Source of the DNA: Gavia stellata
Taxonomy: Eukaryota; Chordata; Aves; Gaviiformes; Gaviidae
Length of the DNA stretch: 64,000 nucleotides
Direction: 5' to 3'
NCBI RefSeq assembly: GCF_030936135.1
Contig: NC_082603.1
Coordinates: 34,266,329 to 34,330,328 of the forward strand
Shown piece by piece: positions 1 through 42,125 of this stretch. Under the pieces are notes generated by a model. It was not told where the DNA came from. It made no database searches and saw nothing but the letters and a program-made list of their open reading frames with translations. Position numbers and translations under genes: made by a program. Position 1 is the stretch's first letter, and each line of letters starts with the position of its first letter.

Positions 1-264
1 GGTAATTTGCCAGCCGAAAGCAATAAAAATACTGAGGAGGGAACGCTGAGCCTTTCTCTAGTCCTCAGACTGAGGAAGCTAAAAGATGAAGTCTTGATAG
101 TGATTTTTTTTCTTATTTTTTTAACTCAGAATGTGGGGTTTTTTCCATCTTACTTTTTCCAGGATTAAGAGTTCTGCATTTACAGCCTTTATATTTTTAA
201 TATTTCTCTTAATCCTGGAATGGAGATATACCAAATGTATTACCAGAGCCTCTGTGATGTTTTC

Positions 265-270
265 AATAAA
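265..270 (+). terminator. Possible proximal plus-strand polyadenylation signal
   Basis: AATAAA within TTTCAATAAATATTTG. It may give a shorter 3' UTR for the same plus-strand transcript. The hexamer alone is weak evidence in AT-rich DNA. Confidence 0.25.
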
Positions 271-1608
271 TATTTGTTAAAAGTGAGATGCTATACTGTG
301 TGCTGCCTTGCAATATTAAATTCGATTGGGCTAGGTGATGCTTGGACAATGAAGTAACCTCTGTCTGCTTTTAGGCCAAGAATCCACAGCTTTTCCTTGG
401 AATAAGTAATTTATGGTTTGTGAATGCAGCTGTGTAAAACGGTGTTTGTGGCAAAGCACTGTCCTCCTTCCGACAGGCACGCGTGTCAGGAAGGTAGGGC
501 TGCCAGCAACACTTTCAGGTGGTGGGCCGTTGTTAAAGATAACTGAAGGTGGAAGAAATCAACTGCCCATTGTACTTTTTCTGACTTCTTCTGAATCTGG
601 GTGATTCAGAGCTAGAGCAGAAGCAATACCAACATGCTCCTCAGATGACATCTTTAATCCTGCCTTCCTGCTCTTCGCTGTGTTCTTTTTTCCAAGCATC
701 TTAACGTTTGAAATGTGCTGCACTCCGAAGCCTGCTAGAGCAGAGCATCCTGGCTCCCGTTTTCACTCTTTCTTACATATTACCTTTTGCATGAAGTAGT
801 TCTCGCTAGGAGGAACAGGTATTTACTCACTTGCTGTCATAGGTGTATGGTACGGGCTCACACCTGCATGCTGTCAGCTGCGACAGCCTGCATGCGTGAT
901 GGCACAGACCCCTCTGCCTCTGCCCATCGCCCAGCCCGGCTCCTCGGGGGCTTGGGGCCAAGCCCACAGCACCACACAGATGCTGTTCCCTGGCTCGATT
1001 TTAAAAACAAAAGAAAACAGAAATACAAAGACTTTGTATTTTTAGCTTATTAAGCAACTCTGGCTAGAGTCTTTCTTTTCTGCTGCTAGTCCTTGTAGCT
1101 GAAGACATTGAAATTGTTACCGTTGAAATCAGTGTTTGTGAGAGCTAAATGATGAGCCAGCCCTCTGTGCCGGACAGGGTGGGTTTGCTGCCTTGAATCC
1201 TGTTGTAAATTTGTTTGGACTGAATTCACTGAGCACTGAGGCCAGATCCCAGGTCCTTCTTCCTTAATCTTGCTAGATATACTGAAGCCATTTTTCAATA
1301 CTGATTTTAAAAAGAAAAAAAAAAAGTCTTAAACTGCCTTTCAAGCTTTGTGGTGTGACCAGAATACATATATCCAAAGCTTAAAAAGAGAAGCCCCACA
1401 ATCGCAATCCCTCCTCCTCTGCAGCTGGGTTGTATAGCAGGTATGTGCTGCCCTTACAGGCAGAAACTACTTCAGACAGCCACATAGCAACACAGGTTAT
1501 AGAAGCTCTTCCGGGATTCTACATGTATGTATGATAAATTCACTTGTAATATTTTGTTCCCACTGTTTGTATATGCAACTTTCTCAACTTGTTACGCTTT
1601 TCAATGAA

Positions 1609-1614
1609 AATAAA
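1609..1614 (+). terminator. Candidate plus-strand polyadenylation signal AATAAA
   Basis: AATAAA followed by TTGTTGGTTC, a GU-rich element of the kind found just past cleavage sites. It would end a plus-strand transcript about 150-200 bases from the JAK1 3' end. Confidence 0.5.
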
Positions 1615-1640
1615 TTGTTGGTTCACATTTAAAGTGGATT

Positions 1641-1796
1641 TCTGTGGGAGGAAAACATCTCTGGACTACCTTTAAAGTAATCATTTAACGTAGGGAAAAG
1701 AGGTTTTGAAGATGACATATTTTCATCACCATTCCTATGGAAGTTAGACTTTAAAATCTTTCTCTGTTTAATTTATGATTAAAAAGGATATGCCCA
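1641..1796. other. Short convergent intergenic gap
   Basis: Non-coding DNA between the two facing poly(A) signals. Nothing else recognised. Its size assumes both candidate signals are used. Confidence 0.4.
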
Positions 1797-3420
1797 TGGA
1801 GAAAAAAAAAAATCTTTATTGGATTCATTTGTATAAAGAGTAACAAAGTGCTTACGGATTTAAATCAAGTTCATAAGTGACATACAGAAAAACAGGTAAT
1901 ACTGTAAAAATAAATCTGACCTCCTTGCAGCTCATAATTACAATTTTATATATATATGAGATACATAGGTATTTAGTGACATCTTTCTGTTATTGCCAGA
2001 ACTGAGTATCTCCTCAGAGCATTTTCAAAAATCCAGGTGTGGTGGGAAAACATTATCGCCCATGTCCTAGGACTTGGTTTCCAGTTAAACCACCATTTAT
2101 CGAAGCCTGACAGGTTTACAGAACAAGAGTACACTGCCCTCGCTTGCCGTTCTTACCGTTCAAATGCTAAAGCTGGTCCTGACAATAAAGTGTACGTGGT
2201 CCCAGTCTGGCCCCACTGGCTTTCCCTTTGGTTAACTGAATTCTGCACAAGTGCATGGTCTGAGTCTGTGAGTCAAATTAAATAAAGGCCAATTTAAAGA
2301 GTCATCATCCTAGGCCAAAGGAACAGCCTTACAGAACTGCTAAAATGAACTAAGCTGGCCAAAGACATCATTGCCCCCCCCCCAAAAAAAAAAGTGAGCA
2401 GGACATGTGCCCTTGGGCTGGCACCACTGGTAGCAAAAAGACTGTTTTGTGTGCTAGAGGTGTTCTCTCCTGGGGACACAGCCCCAGGTGCTCATCCTCG
2501 CCTTTAGACAATTACTCTTTGTTAGGGGAGCGCTCCCCCAGATTCCATCCATGGATTCATTTTCTTTTCTATCCCCAAAGCGTGTAATTAATTTCCAGTG
2601 CACATTTCACCACTCTGTAGTTCACTTGTGGCATGAGCTGAAAAGCTTTGCCTGTGCATGTCGCACAGCTACAGCAATGGTGGAAGCTTCAGCGGGTGGA
2701 AACATGTAATGTGGGAGGGGAGGGCTGAGTTCGGAAAAGGAAAACTATTAATCCAGAAACTGGGCTTCTCAATACATGCTAATCCATGCTTTTTGTTTGG
2801 TTTTTTTTTTTTAACACAAGAGTCAAGCAATTCTTTTTAAACGTATGTAAGAGCTCAGAACTGTAGATTGGTTAGGACGAGCTGATTATTTTGCCTTCTC
2901 TGGATTTTTATGCCAGAGTTGTTTATTTGCTACTACAATTTAAGTGCACATGAAGGAGAGCTTTTCTTCAAACCTCCTCAAAACCCCATAAAGCTTATTA
3001 AATTATTGTAACAAGTCCCTGTCAGTCTGCTGGTTCAGTTACTCAAGGAATAAGCGTGCACAGCAGATTTATTTTAGATGCCACAGACCACACCGAGAAC
3101 TGCAGCATTTTTCGACTCCACTCTTTCCGTTCGCATTCAGCAGGGTAGTTCAAATTGTGGCGAGACCATAATCAGATCAAGATAAAACTGCCTTGCAATA
3201 ACAGCGGCAAAAGGAGCTGAAGCTATTGTTTCTGCCATACCTTTTAATTCATTTGATCCAACTGTTGACTAAATTAAAAAGGAAAACTGTTGGAAAAAGA
3301 ATCCTTTAAACACATTAGCACAGTCAGAGTACAAATTACAGTAGTTAAAAAAAAAACAAAAGGTCTTGGGCATTTATATTTTGACACACATTTAAAGTAC
3401 TGACAATATAAAAAAATGAA
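1797..3420 (-). other. JAK1: JAK1 3' UTR (distal end approximate)
   Basis: About 1.6 kb between the stop codon and the most distal convincing minus-strand poly(A) signal. The sequence is AT-rich, with a C10A10 run at 2374-2393 and no sustained reading frame. Earlier possible signals (TTTATT on the plus strand near 2921 and 3067, TTTAAT near 3243) could give shorter forms. Confidence 0.6.
1815..1820 (-). terminator. JAK1: Candidate JAK1 polyadenylation signal AATAAA
   Basis: TTTATT on the plus strand is AATAAA on the JAK1 strand, followed at once by a T-rich tract (plus-strand A11 at 1802-1812) that could serve as the downstream U-rich element. Cleavage would fall near 1785-1805. Confidence 0.55.
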
Positions 3421-32362
<28,942 letters not shown>

Positions 32363-32368
<6 letters not shown>

Positions 32369-32442
32369 TTATGTGACTGTCTGATCCTCTATGCAACTGA
32401 AACAGATTATCGTCAGGCTCTCCAAGAGCAACTTGATTCTGG
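32363..32442 (-). CDS. JAK1: JAK1 exon 2: end of 5' UTR plus ATG CAG (residues 1-2)
   Basis: The minus strand shows a long poly-T tract and CAG acceptor, then 74 untranslated bases, then ATGCAG and the donor GTGTGT. The initiation codon is 32366-32368. An in-frame TAA directly abuts the ATG, so the frame cannot extend upstream. Human JAK1 splits at the same place, after Met-Gln. The Kozak context is weak (T at -3, C at +4). Confidence 0.88.
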
Positions 32443-35400
32443 CTGAAAAAAAAAGAATTAACATTGTCAGGATGGCTTTGTACAGTTTGAGGCACAAAAT
32501 ATATGGTCAGGCTGATAAAATGCCACTTGCAATCCAAGAGAATCTTTCCATTAATATGACTGAGATCCAGATCTCGTCTCAACCAAAGACAGTCATAGCA
32601 AGCATCTAGGAGTCTCTTTAAGTCTACTGATTTCTTTTGACTCTTTGGGTGTGCTGGCTGAGATGCAAACAAAAAACAGGGGGAAAGCCTTGGTTATTCA
32701 GTGGGTTTTTTTTCATATTTTCGGAGCATCAACCATCAGTGTGGTGTCATACTCACTGCAACCCTTAGCTGTGACACCAAACGAGCATTCTTCTCTTTAC
32801 CTCCTTCATGGCTTTTGAAGTCACTTCATTCTTCACATTTTTAACTACATGCTGCTAATTCAAATTCTTCCCTAGTCTCTATTGTTTCTTCCCCTTCCAG
32901 ATGATCAGATTTTTTCTTTGTTTTATTCTCCTTTGCTCTATGAACAGTGCCCCCTTGGGTGGGCAGCAGAGAAAAAGGAAGCTACTCAAGGGAGTATCAT
33001 TGCAAGGGTCCTATTTCTCTCAGAGGAACCTTGTTCACCAGGAGCACAGCCCGTGACTTCAGTGCCATCAAGTGGCAGGGGCACCTTCCAAGAGTCGTCT
33101 TTTTCTTTTTTTTTTAAGCCTTATCTAACACCACAAACCACCTCAGTATTCTGGGGCTGGTTTGCAAAACTACTCCCACCCGAAGTTAGAGGTTATCCTT
33201 ATCACCTGACGCAAACCAGGAAAATATCAATGCCATCTTTTTTCAATGGCAGGTGTGAGAGTACCTCTATTTAAAGTATTGTCTGATACCAGGGCTGGAA
33301 AATCAACAAGACACTGCAGGAACACTTAAGAAGCAGGTGGGGCAAGAGTGGGCATTGGTAAGACATCTCCCTAGTCCCAGTCCTGACGGTAGAGCATGGA
33401 GCATCAGTGAAAGAGCTAGCATGCTTGAAAGGCATGGCTCCATGTTTCCTTCCAAAGGTGGACAGGCTGCTCCTCTCCCACTGGCATGGGAATAAGCCAG
33501 ATGGGGATGGAGTCTGGACTTCTTGAAAAGAAGGAGGATGGGGGACTCTGTTCTGCATCTCCGGAGAGACTCCCGTGCTCTGGCACTGGTCCCGCGTCAC
33601 TGTCCATCAGCCACAGCTCCATGCTCTCAAGGGGAAACCAACCCACTTGCTTCTCCTGGGGTAGTCACTAATTAAGTACGACAGTAAACTCAATGTGACA
33701 AAACGTGTCTAAACTAAACTTGACAGTATTGCTGGTTTGGTAAACATCACCCATCACTCATGTGAGGCTCCGAAAGACTCCTCCATTTGTATTCTCCATC
33801 CCTCCTTTTTCTCTTCTTCCCTATCTCTGCCAAAACACACTTGAACTAAATGTATATTGTTTTTGCTGCAACAGCATTAGGCCTTAATCTGATATCACCA
33901 ATATGACTTCAATGAATATTGCTTTATAAGCCTTAGGCTTAGTCTGGAGAAAGTCTGACGCTCCTGCACAAGCTTCCATTATGCTTGGAAAGTGCCCAGC
34001 AAATATGACACTATCATAGAAAAAAATAACATTTAACAGCACAGCACACATTTACAATTAAATTGCATGTTCCCTCCATCCGTGCCACTTTAATGCTAAA
34101 TTTGAGTTTCCAGACACATTCCCTTGGCAATAATATGGGGAAGAAGTAATTGAGAGCATGATTACTGGAATATGCAGACAAGCCAGTAATTATTTCTGCA
34201 CAGCACCATAAAATTTAAATGCAAAAGATTAAAGATATTAACTTTAATCTAATTGAAAACACTCCCTTTTAAATGACATCTCTTATAACTGAAACTCAAT
34301 ATATTTTAATGTCTGTGTGGGCATCATATTAAAAAGATTGTCCAGATGCTTTAAAATACAAAGAGAAATATAAAACCATTGCCTTCTCACAGACTCATAA
34401 ATCAAAATTGTTGCTTTTCAACATAGCGCTCTTTGGTTTTGCTTAATAGCTGGTACTCTTGTTTCTAATCTCGGCAGCAATTCCCAGAATACAAAAAAAC
34501 CTTAAGTGCTGCTTCATTTACAATACGCTTTGGGGGATGAACCAACCGAACTAACATCCAATCTAACGTACTATTTACTAACGAGTTTTCCAGATATTCC
34601 CATGCTCAATAGCAGGAATTCACCTTTTTTAAAATGCATCTTAATCTTCAAAAAAGTCTCCACTGAACAAGATGAATTCCTGCTCTATCTCAGCAGTAGC
34701 CTCTCTCACCAGTCCTACACAATAATACTATCATCCATACAGGTCACGGCACCTGCTACCAGCCAGGACAGCGTTAGGGCAGCCCTTTGCTCCTCCAGAC
34801 CCTGCTGCCTGCAGGCATGTACAGGCAGCCGTGCGACTGTCCCCCGTGCAAGGCTCACCCCAGTCCTGTGTGCGTGACTCAGAGCTCCCCGTGGCCATTA
34901 CGTTCGGTCTCTTGCGGCCTTAGGCATCACATTACACACCCCTCATGTTTCATCTCAGAAATCTGAAGGGAATTTTTATTCTTTGCCACTTAAAAGGTTT
35001 CAGAGCCTCAGTGGACCATTGTTTTTTTGTGTATCTCCTGCAGATTATCTCCCTCCCTCGTGAGTGTTTCCCTGATGAAGTTACAAATACCATATGCATC
35101 CTGTCTCAGACTGCATTTCGCTTGGCTTGCGCCATGCTCCACTGGTCTCTTCCTGCACGACAAGCTCCACTTTGCCCTTCTCATCCTTGCAGCATCTCTC
35201 AATGCTTAACCCATCCTCTTCGAGCAGCACTACTCCAGGGGACAAGACGTAAGGCGACGGGGATGCACTCAGTCTCTGCTGGGAGTTGTCTGACTGACAG
35301 GACAGCATTTGCTTATTTTGAAGCATATTTTCTCCTCACCTGATTTCTGTTTCTCATGGTGGAAACAGTCTTTTGTGATGCACGCTGCAAAACATTTAGG

Positions 35401-38400
35401 GGAAGATAGGATGGCTCTTCTCAAGATACTGCTTGTTAGCTCCACATGCATTATAGCCTTTTGAGCGCTCCGCAAAGCAAAGGGTTTCTCTGGTCATTTA
35501 AAATCCTGATCAATGCATACACACATACCTGCCACCTTCTTAAAAGCCTGTATTTCAGCGGCAGAGTAACTCGGCTGGCTGGCAGCGTGAGCACATCCCC
35601 AGCCCGGTGCACCACCAGCAGAGGGGGACAGCGATTCATCCTTCGTGCTAGGGTTACAGCCGCAAAACCACTGATTTTGGGTGCACACAGGCACAAAAAC
35701 AAAACCATGCACCCACAATTGCCTAAACTCGCACCTAATTTCTTTGGACGAGGTCAACAAACAGATCTGGGCCCACAGAAGGTATTTTTTTTCTCACACA
35801 CAGATAAAGCCCTCGCAAAATTTTGGTATCGGAAAGATGAAAAGTTAAAAAATAGGGAGAGAGAATTCTAGAGGGTAAATTGTTCAAAATCAGTTTGTTT
35901 CTGGCTTGGCTATTAAACTATTAAGGCTTAATGAAAATTTGGGAGAGAAAAATATTTGGTAAAAACTCAACTTCCTGCCTATGACTTGCCATGGCCAAGA
36001 TCTCCTTAGTAAAAGCAGAGTGGTTCAAGCGCAACAGTCCCAGCGTTTCTAAGGAAAAAAAAACCACATATGTACAACACCATCTGTTAAATAACCCCTT
36101 TAAACTTTTGTATGCCTCAAAAATCAAGGAAAGAAAAGGCAGGGGCATAAATGAAAATACTTCAGAAACTTTGCAAATCTTCCTTGAACCAGAAGGAAGA
36201 CGTTAATCCACTGTTGTGGAAGGAGGCGGCCGGCAAAGCCCGCCTGGCTCCGAAGCCTCCTGTGAAGCTGGGGTGTCTGCACCTGGCCCTGCCGAGAGCC
36301 TCCCCTCGACAAAAATACCCAGAAACACAAAAAGAGCTTCCCTTGAATAAGGAAACAGGATAAAACTATCGGCTGGGAGATACTCCAAGATGTCAGAAAC
36401 CAACAGATGCTGGGTCCAAGCCCCATTTTTAAGAAAACTTCTCACCTGAGCTCAAGCAAGGCCACGTAGCTCAAGCTCCCCACCCGAGCAGACAAGGGGT
36501 TTGTGGGTTTTTTACCCCAACTCAGTCTTCTCGCTCTCAGTGGGACACGCTTAAATTTTTCCCGGCAGAGCTGCCACAATTCCCAAAAGAGAGGCACTGC
36601 GACACGGAGGAGATGCAAGCAGAGCCGTCGTGCCTGTCAGGAGAAATGCCCTCAGCTGCCTGAAAGCTGCTGCCTGCGCGTGCTGCCCGTCCCGGCTGGA
36701 CCCCATGGACTCAGCACCCTTTGTTTTCTACACATAAAACATTTTAATGGGCAAAGGGAAAACTCAAAACCCACACAGGTTTTGAGGTGGAAGGTCTGTT
36801 TCGGGGGCAAAAGTCCCTAAAATGTGAGGAGAGGAAAATCCCAGATAAAATCCGACTAAACCAGAACTCAGTTTGAAGCACCATGTGCAAGCTCTTCCTC
36901 TTTTCTTCCCTCTCAGCCAATTTAGTTTCTGGTTTCATGACAGGACAGAGCCAGGGGATGTTTATGATTGCTTATGCTAAGAAAGTAACAGATAGGCTTT
37001 GCTTAAGCATGCAGGGCATGCCATTTTTTTAGTATTCATAGTGTATGTCAACGCAAAATTTCTCCATTATTATTTTTTCAACACACACTAGTAAAGGAAC
37101 TTGTCACAGCCCGTACAGCACGGAACATGCATCTAATCTAGCATACCCTGTTAGAGAGTCGTTTAAAATAAAACCAGGCGCTCTACTTAACTTCATAAAT
37201 TTCAAGAAGAGAGAATGACAGTACTGATACGATAGCAAACAGCGATGAGGCAGCACATTAAAATGCCAAATCTCTGAAGGGGCCGTTGCACCGCTGACCG
37301 ACCACCCTCCTACAGCAGCCCTGGGAAGGCACAACCACCACCGCAGCAGCCAAAGGTCAGATCAGCCTCCATTAACTAAAGCTTACCGGAAAGAAAAAGC
37401 TAAAAACTTTTCGCTGACGTAGAACATCACCACACACACAGCTCCATCAGGTCTAAAACTCTTGTCCAAGTAAGTCTGAGGACAGCACAAGGTTCAGCAC
37501 CACCCTCTCTGCTGCCTGCGGTGCCCGTGTCTTCTGACCTGTGGATCTGCTCGCTACACTAACTCAGCTCTCAACACTCCCATTCGCTAATAACAAATAA
37601 TTTAAGATTAACCGTAATAACTACTATTGGTGCTCTTTTCTGGGGATGTTTCTTTCCAGTCATACTGAAGAAATAAAGCTTTGAAATATTATTTCTGGAA
37701 ATTCAAAAACCCAAATGCTACAGGGCAGAATGAGGTTGCCTTTTTAACTGTATTTGGGTTCTTTCTGGGCATATGCAATATTTCATCACCTTTATGGAGG
37801 TGATCACGTGCTATTTTTTTTTCCACAGGACACTCTCACTCAATGTGCAATTCAGTATTTACTTTATTTTAGTCAGAGTTACCTCACCTCATGCTGTTTA
37901 CCTCTCCCCCAAAACCAGAATCACTTAGTCCTCTTGGTTTTTTCTATAGTATTCATTCTGCGATATGACTGATCTATGTTGTAAAACTTTGCTTTAAAAA
38001 TCGGGCTGAGAGCACATATAATGGAAATTTTCATGCAGCAAAGTTCTTAAGAACTGAAAAACAGGGTGCGTACGATCGGGTATGTCAGCCAGCCTTCATT
38101 ACTCGCACACTTATATTAACAGATGTTATTTATTTCCATTTTTAGCAATCGAACTCTGAAAAGCAGAGGAGGCAGACTCCTGTCGCATTCACTTACTGAC
38201 TGCTTCAGACCAGACGCAACGCTTTATGAACCCACTCAATTCACTGTCGCACTATGAGAACTAACCGTGCTTGTTTCCTGTGCTTTTCCAACGCAATTTC
38301 AGCTACTTCTCTGAATTTTGTGACGTTTCACCTATGTGGGAAGAAGTTTTTCAGCTCGGTCAGAAAGCTGCGTGTTAATTTACCATCTTTATGGTCCCGT

Positions 38401-40684
38401 CTGTAACAGCTGTTGCAGATGCGTGAGCACACACACAAACACATTTTCCTCTGTATTACCTGATCCTTCCAGCCTCATGTTCCTTTGGATACGGACTGGG
38501 CTTCTATAGTGACCAACAATTTTTATAGCTTGCTTCTAAACTATAAATGCATACTTAATTTTTTCTCATTCACAATTTCTGGTATAATAACAACTTTAAG
38601 TAACACAATTCTTGAGAAGCTTACTGTCTGTTACTATATCCTTGTACAGTCAATACTAACCACTTTTCAGCTAAAGTGGTATCAATTTCCTGGGAGGCAA
38701 ATATCTTCAAGTATCAAGCTTCAAGCCATCATGGAAAGCTACCAAGCAATGACATGATTTTTATGTAATTACCATGTAGCCAGTACTCCAAAAAGCTATT
38801 ACACGCAAACTAGAGCAAAGTTAATTTTTTTTTTTCCCCCCACAAGCCAACCATCTAAAACAGAGCTTTATTACTAAGACTGATGCTAACGGGACAAAAG
38901 GGGGAATCCAGCCTTAAAGCCATTTACATGGAGAATCTGTTTTTATTCCTGCCTGGGACACGGCATTTAACGATCCTTTTCCTTCCTTTATGATGTTCTC
39001 CACGCCACTCACCTATGTCCCCACTCTGTGCCTGCGCTAGCAGTTTGCACCTTTCAGATGTGATGGAAGTTCTCTGGCAAAGAGCCACGTCATCTTCCCA
39101 GCAATGAAGCAGATCTTCAGGAAACGCGGCCTCTTCCTGGTGGCACTGCACTGATTTAAGGGGTTTCCTGAAGTTTAGTTCAGATGTGTGGAAAAACTTT
39201 CAGGAGAATCAGTCAGTGCGGCAAAGACCTCCAAATCCACGTTTTCTTGGAAGAGAAAGTGTTAAGGGTGTGCAAAACTTGTGTTCCTTCTGGGCTTAAC
39301 TGGCAATTGATCCTCATCAGGTCACTAGAGCTGGACGTGGCAAGACTACACATTTGCTCTTCATGCCCCAGTTAAAAGCTAAAACTTCAGCGAAAGCTAA
39401 TATAATGTGCCTCACAACTGGGGCAGACAGAGAGTGAACACGGGGTCACGTACATCAGCTCCGCTAATGCACGGTAACTCAACTCAAGAGTCTTTGGTTG
39501 TACGCCCAAGCCACAAGTCAGCACAGCACTGAGGTCTATGAGGAGGTGCTGAAACCCCAGTAACGGCTCTACCTTTTCCAAAAGAGGAAAACATGCTGTA
39601 GTCATTCCACAGATCCATCAGAAAGGCAGGGGTGGAAACAAACATAGAAAGAATGGAAGAAAAACCACTACAACACGTGTGACATTTTCTGCCGACTGGA
39701 AGACTACAGAGAGCTAACATTGTCACGCAGCTCACTGCGCCATGGATGTAACGCACCAAGAGCAACCATCTGGCCAGGATGGTGCTGGGATTTAGGAGCA
39801 CAAGGAGGAATCAGTCTCCAACAATGTGCCAGGACTTCTACAAAGCTTCAACACCTACCATCCTCCTCCACAAAACATCCTAGTCATTCAAGCTCCCTTT
39901 GCTCTCTGAATATTTAGGAGCTAGCAGCAGTTTTCCTAAGCAGGAAAAGCCACCAGGAGGGAGATGAAGCACTGTCATTGTCCACATCTTCCAGATGAAG
40001 GTCTGTAACTGCAGAACAACTGCCCCTTTTAATCAGACTGCAGCAAGAGAGGTCGCTTCATCCTGTTCTCGCAAGCCTTAAAATCTCAGAGATGCCACCA
40101 CGCTGAAATGTTTAACAAAGAAACCTGATGTCTGGGGACTTGCTATGCATCTACAGGCTCTCCTCCAAGTTCTCCTCCCAAGCCAAGAGTATTAAGCCAC
40201 AATAAACCCATCTCCACCTTATTCAGTTAACTGATTTCATCTGCTCAGCAGTCTGTGTGTGTGGAAAAGAGATGAACCCCAGGTCCTACACATAACATCC
40301 TGGCACAGAACTGTTCCTCACCCAACACTCTTCTGCTGGGTAACTATTTACACTGAGTGTGTACCTGGGAGGAGGCTGTTTGTACCCCGCCGGGTTGCAA
40401 AACCACTACATCCCCTTTGGCATAATACCAAGATGATACATCCCTTCAGGTACAATGATCATCTCATGATCCACTGGTGCTCCTCAACAAGGGAATCCTA
40501 CATTTTACTTTCTTTTAAGTAAAAAGAAAGCTTAGATTTATTATGACAGCACCCGGATTTCCGATCACGTCTTAGATCTTTAGTAAGAAACAAACCAAAA
40601 CAAGCAAACAGCTGATATCAAGCAAAGTCAAGACTGGTGAGACGGCACAAGAAACACTATCAGCACGTCTCTTCTGCAAATGAG

Positions 40685-40800
40685 TAGAGGAGAAGGAGAA
40701 ATTAAATGACTTGCCCACTTACCCAGAAAATCAGCGCCAGCGTTGGTAACTAGCCTGGATCTCCCACATCCCACTCTGCAGCCTCTACCTCATGAGAGGT
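40685..40800 (+). repeat. MIR-like SINE fragment
   Basis: TTAAATGACTTGCCCACTTA and then CTAGCCTGGATCTCCCACAT resemble the MIR core (TTAAGTGACTTGCCCAAGG) and its downstream part (ACCCAGGTCTCC). Intron 1. Moderate divergence, no hallmark ends visible. Confidence 0.5.
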
Positions 40801-42054
40801 AGAATTAGAAGCAATAGTTCCTCCAAATACCAACGGCCTGAGTAGGCAGACTTCACAGATGCTACAGCTTTCTAGTTTGAGAGTATGTAAAACGTGCAAA
40901 GGGGTTGGGACTTCTTGGTGACCACAGAACTACTGCAAAGCTCCCCTCCTCCGCGACTCACTGGCTGTTTACAGACCACCCCAGCACAGCAACCACACAC
41001 GGTCATTTCCCTCGTGTTCAGCCCTGTAGCCACTTCCTTGAGAGCAGCTACAGATGTTCTTAACCTTTTTCATTTTCAAATCGTATCACAAAATGGAGAC
41101 TCTTGTCCCAGTTCTCTCCACCCCCTGCTTCCTCCTCCCCGGAGCTGGGCAGTACGAAGTGCACAGGCTGCACATTATGATGGTGGCAGCAAAGAGGGAC
41201 TGCAAGCAAGCCCCATGCTCCCTCCTCATCCCCCACCCACTAGCACACCTCTGTGTTCCCCCACCATCAGTCACCACATGCATAGATGTCACCTGGCCTC
41301 AGAGAGGGAACAGGTGAGAGAGGAGGGTTTGCTACAGCAAAATTTCTTTACCCCAGAAGACAAACTTGCCCAGCGTCATCCTGCAACAGGGCTGAGCTGC
41401 CCAGAAGCAGTTCTGGCACCCCAGCACCTCCCAAGGAGCAGGAATTACTGATGGTGAAGAACAACCTCAAGTTGACCACAGCAGCCCTCAGAAGAACGAG
41501 CTGAAATACTGGCATGTCTTTGCATTCTACCTGGTTTAAAAATGTGTCGCTACCTCGTTGCCATAAGCACTTAAATTACTTATAAAGGCCTTAAAGAGTT
41601 TTATCGATGTGGTCAACATCTACTCTGCCTATGGCAAGAAACTTGAATCCCCCAGACTGCTTTATTCACGAAGATTTCTGGTAGTCGTGTCCTTCCTGTG
41701 GTGGCTTTGCACTTTGGTAAGTGTTTTTTGATGGTTTGCCTTCTTTTTTTTTTTTTTTTTAATGTGGTGAGAAGATATTGTTAAAGTTCACTCTTAAGGG
41801 CTCACCATTTAAAACAAGTCATAAACAAAAGCAAACAAAACTTTACCAGTTATCTTTGCCTTTCTGTTCAGAGCAAACCACCAACAAAGACATCCCCTAA
41901 CCAACAAACTTCTTTCTAGAATACAGTTGCAAAACCATACAATTTCATAGCAAACTTGGGATTTGCTACCACCAGCAAGAGCAATTTGATCTTCAAAGTC
42001 TCTTACCCCTCTCTGTGTTCTCTGCTCATCTTCTATTAAGTTAAAATCACCCTG

Positions 42055-42125
42055 CTGTAATGCTACTAGCCCCAACACTGGAACACTGCATGCAATTCTG
42101 GTTGGAGAAGGCATGGCCAGATGGT
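42055..42125 (+). repeat. Possible old CR1/L3-like fragment
   Basis: GGAACACTGCATGCAATTCTG resembles the stretch encoding the end of CR1/L3 reverse-transcriptase ORFs (typically GAGTACTGTGTGCAGTTCTGG). The match is short and eroded. Intron 1. Confidence 0.3.

Larger units (their letters stand above)
1..1640 (+). other. Non-coding; probable RAVER2 3' UTR (plus strand)
   Basis: No long or conserved reading frame is seen. The stretch ends with AATAAA followed by a T/G-rich tract, as at a gene end. In human the plus-strand gene RAVER2 lies tail-to-tail with JAK1, so this is most likely its 3' UTR or the flank just beyond it. Nothing of the RAVER2 protein is visible, so the assignment rests on synteny only. 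Confidence 0.45.

Noticed and set aside
1909..1914. Plus-strand AATAAA near TAAAAATAAATC as the end of the left-hand gene
   Set aside because: It lies inside the presumed JAK1 3' UTR and lacks a clear GU-rich element; the site at 1609-1614 is better placed.
33270..33670. Overlapping frames on both strands that looked like a decayed gene
   Set aside because: No recognisable protein family; mutually overlapping frames of similar length fit chance in locally GC-richer DNA.
40894..41451. 185-codon plus-strand frame in intron 1
   Set aside because: No recognisable domain, no codon-like pattern, overlapped by another chance frame, and no splice or promoter context.
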